From the NCBI GenBank assembly GCA_963082975.1, contig OY720345.1, forward strand, positions 10,442,491 through 10,506,490: DNA of 64,000 nucleotides, in the 5' to 3' direction. This DNA is from Labia minor. Lineage: Eukaryota; Arthropoda; Insecta; Dermaptera; Spongiphoridae. The first letter of the stretch is position 1; the number at the start of each line of letters is the position of its first letter. Below the pieces are notes generated by a model, which was given only the letters and a program-made list of their open reading frames with translations, was not told where the DNA came from and searched no databases. This document shows, piece by piece, positions 62,084 through 64,000 of the stretch. Both the position numbers and the translations under genes were made by a program.

Positions 62084-62607
62084 TACAAACAATTTTTTTT
62101 TAAACATCAAATATTTAAAGCAAAAAAAAAATATTTTACCGTTTTTGAAAAAAGAGTATAACTCATACTTCTCAAATCAATAAAATTTGTCAGCAAATAT
62201 ATGGAATATCGGATATTGGGACACAATTCGGCCGTGATTAGGCATTGCATTCTAATGGAAAAAATAATTTTGGTTCTAGCTCCTAGATCATGACGAAGGC
62301 TTTTGATTTCTCTATGGTGATTTGTATGTTTAGTGAGATTGCATATTGTTTATGTGTTGAATTGAATATTTAAATTTTTTGACTTTTTGTAACAGATGTT
62401 GTAAGTTGTAAAAAAATTTAGTTATTATTTTAATGTATAATTTTTGTTTTAAATGGTTGTACATTTTCAAAGCAAAATGTACTCAAGAGAATAAAATAGA
62501 GACAAAAGAATGAAAGATTCTTTTTTTTTTTAATTAAATGATTATCGATTGATAAAACTTGTATCTTTTTAGAGAAGAAGTGAAAATTCAATTGTAACCA
62601 CGTAGAC

Positions 62608-62893
62608 CAGTGGTTCCCAAACTTATTTGGCCAGGCGCCCCCTCTCTAGAAAATAAGTTGCTCAGCTCCCCTTGGAAATTCACTTTTTTAATTTTAATAA
62701 CAATTAAACAGAAAGATAAATGTACCTAGTTGAAAAATATTATAAATAAAGGTGTAAATTAGAAAAATTGAAATTATGTATCTAATCATTGAACTCAGAA
62801 TAGAAAAGTAATATACAAGTAATTTTCCATAAATGCATCTGTGGCCATCACCGCCACCTTGGATCGCTCCAGCGCCCACTTTGAGAATTACTG
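62608..62893. mobile_element. hAT-type miniature element
   Basis: Ends CAGTGGTTCCCAAACTT and ACTTTGAGAATTACTG are inverted. Flanks ACGTAGAC and ACATAGAC match at seven of eight (62600-62607, 62894-62901). Non-coding. Confidence 0.75.
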
Positions 62894-63164
62894 ACATAGA
62901 CCATAGTAAGAATCTATTTTTTTGGGTATGCATACATAAGAGAATAAACTTGGAAAAGCTAAAAAAAAACTAAATAAAGATTATTAATAAAATTATTTAA
63001 TATAAAATTTCCATCAATAAAAAAAAAGGAATATATTACTTCCTTTTTTTCTTCTGTATAACTTTGCTATAAAAATTATACTTTCTATTAATAATTATAA
63101 AATTTTAATATTAAATAAAAAACATAATATAATATTATAATTTTATTCAAATAGTTGGCGGACT

Positions 63165-63463
63165 ATACTTGTACTATGTTATTTCTTATACCAGGAAAGA
63201 GAAGTGAAGTCAATGGACCATAAATATGAAGATAAGAAATTAATAACTTGGATAAATTTATAGAAAAACAAAATAAAAAGTAAAAATCTAAGAATTATTT
63301 TTTTTATGTTAAATACTGGAGGGATTGAAAGTATGATTTGATTAAATCACTGTAATAGCTTTAAAAAATTTATATAAAAAAAAATAAATAAATAAAAAAA
63401 TAAGTTTTCAAGCCCCTTATAACAAATTAGTGGTCATTTGTCTTTCATACCCAAAAATTATTA

Positions 63464-63506
<43 letters not shown>

Positions 63507-64000
63507 ATTAAAACGTAAAGAAATATTGAAAATATTATAGTTCATTGAAAGATTTCCTAACTTTCACTTATTAGTCCTGTAAACACTATTTTATAGTTCA
63601 CAGATAAATCGAAATTAAAATAAAAAATTAATTGTATCTTAAATGTATACGATATTTAATGTTAAATTGAAAAAAATAATAAAATATATATATTAAAAGT
63701 ATTTTAATAGAAATTAAGATTTTACTTTCTATATAATTTAATATAAGTATATGCTAATTTAAATGAAATAAATTGAATATAAATTAAAAATATAAATTTG
63801 CAATTCAATTCCATTATATATATTTAATGATAGTTGACATGAAGATGATTATATATCAGAATAACAACATTTTATGCTTTATTCTCTGAAAAAATTTAAT
63901 ATTCTTGTTGATTAATAAATAGTCAATAGTGCATAAAGTAAATAAAAATAATAATATCAATAAATAATAAATTATACTTTACATGTTTAAATGTATTAAT
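63165..64000 (+). repeat. 0.83-kb direct repeat, right copy (cut by window end)
   Basis: Second copy of 54258-55089, in the same orientation and about 8.9 kb to the right. The similarity runs to the last base of the window, so the true length is unknown. Confidence 0.85.

Noticed and set aside
53829-64000. Search for the missing first exon of the lipase (Met plus hydrophobic stretch ending phase 1)
   Set aside because: No convincing candidate on the minus strand; it may lie beyond the window.
2064-64000. CRISPR arrays, operons, phage or bacterial islands
   Set aside because: No regularly spaced repeats with unique spacers and no clustered intronless genes; the DNA is eukaryotic with spliceosomal introns.

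Overview
The window is eukaryotic nuclear DNA, very AT-rich, with many short introns and dense small transposons. The protein-coding content (a Vps13 of insect type, a pancreatic-type lipase with a PLAT domain, a small cysteine-rich secreted protein) and the transposon mix (mariner, hAT miniature elements, a tRNA-headed SINE, non-LTR remnants, one LTR element) point to an arthropod, most likely an insect. I cannot fix the order from this sequence alone.

Three host genes are supported, all on the minus strand. From right to left: (1) a pancreatic-lipase-like gene (34352-53828, first exon not found, probably beyond or within the repeat-rich right end); (2) a complete Vps13 gene (31625 down to 11885 or 11665), whose 41-42 exons I could join with every splice phase in agreement, giving about 3,242-3,247 residues; (3) a secreted cysteine-rich protein (10584 down to at least 2094), five exons, whose third intron is about 6.9 kb and carries a young LTR retrotransposon. 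The genes are unrelated in function: lipid transfer at membrane contacts, extracellular lipid hydrolysis and an unknown secreted role.

The repeats are the most informative part. A gag-protease-only LTR element (3723-7869) has two 778-bp LTRs that differ at only about two positions and a 4-bp target duplication. A nine-copy family (called family A here) of about 600 bp has a 3' hairpin and an internal microsatellite and resembles the Helentron/DINE-type non-autonomous elements; six of its nine copies sit in introns of the lipase gene. A second family (B) shares part of its core. A palindromic element (C) is flanked by 11-13 bp target duplications, suggesting target-primed retrotransposition. 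Three mariner derivatives share one internal deletion junction. Five hAT-like miniature elements, a long-TIR MITE, two SINE copies with 10-11 bp target duplications, and several LINE remnants fill introns and intergenic DNA.

The right end (53.8-64 kb) has no gene I can support. It holds repeats and one near-identical 0.83-kb direct repeat whose second copy runs off the window edge. I found no clear sign of a previously undescribed functional system; the strongest novelties are the transposon families and the micro-exon structure of Vps13.
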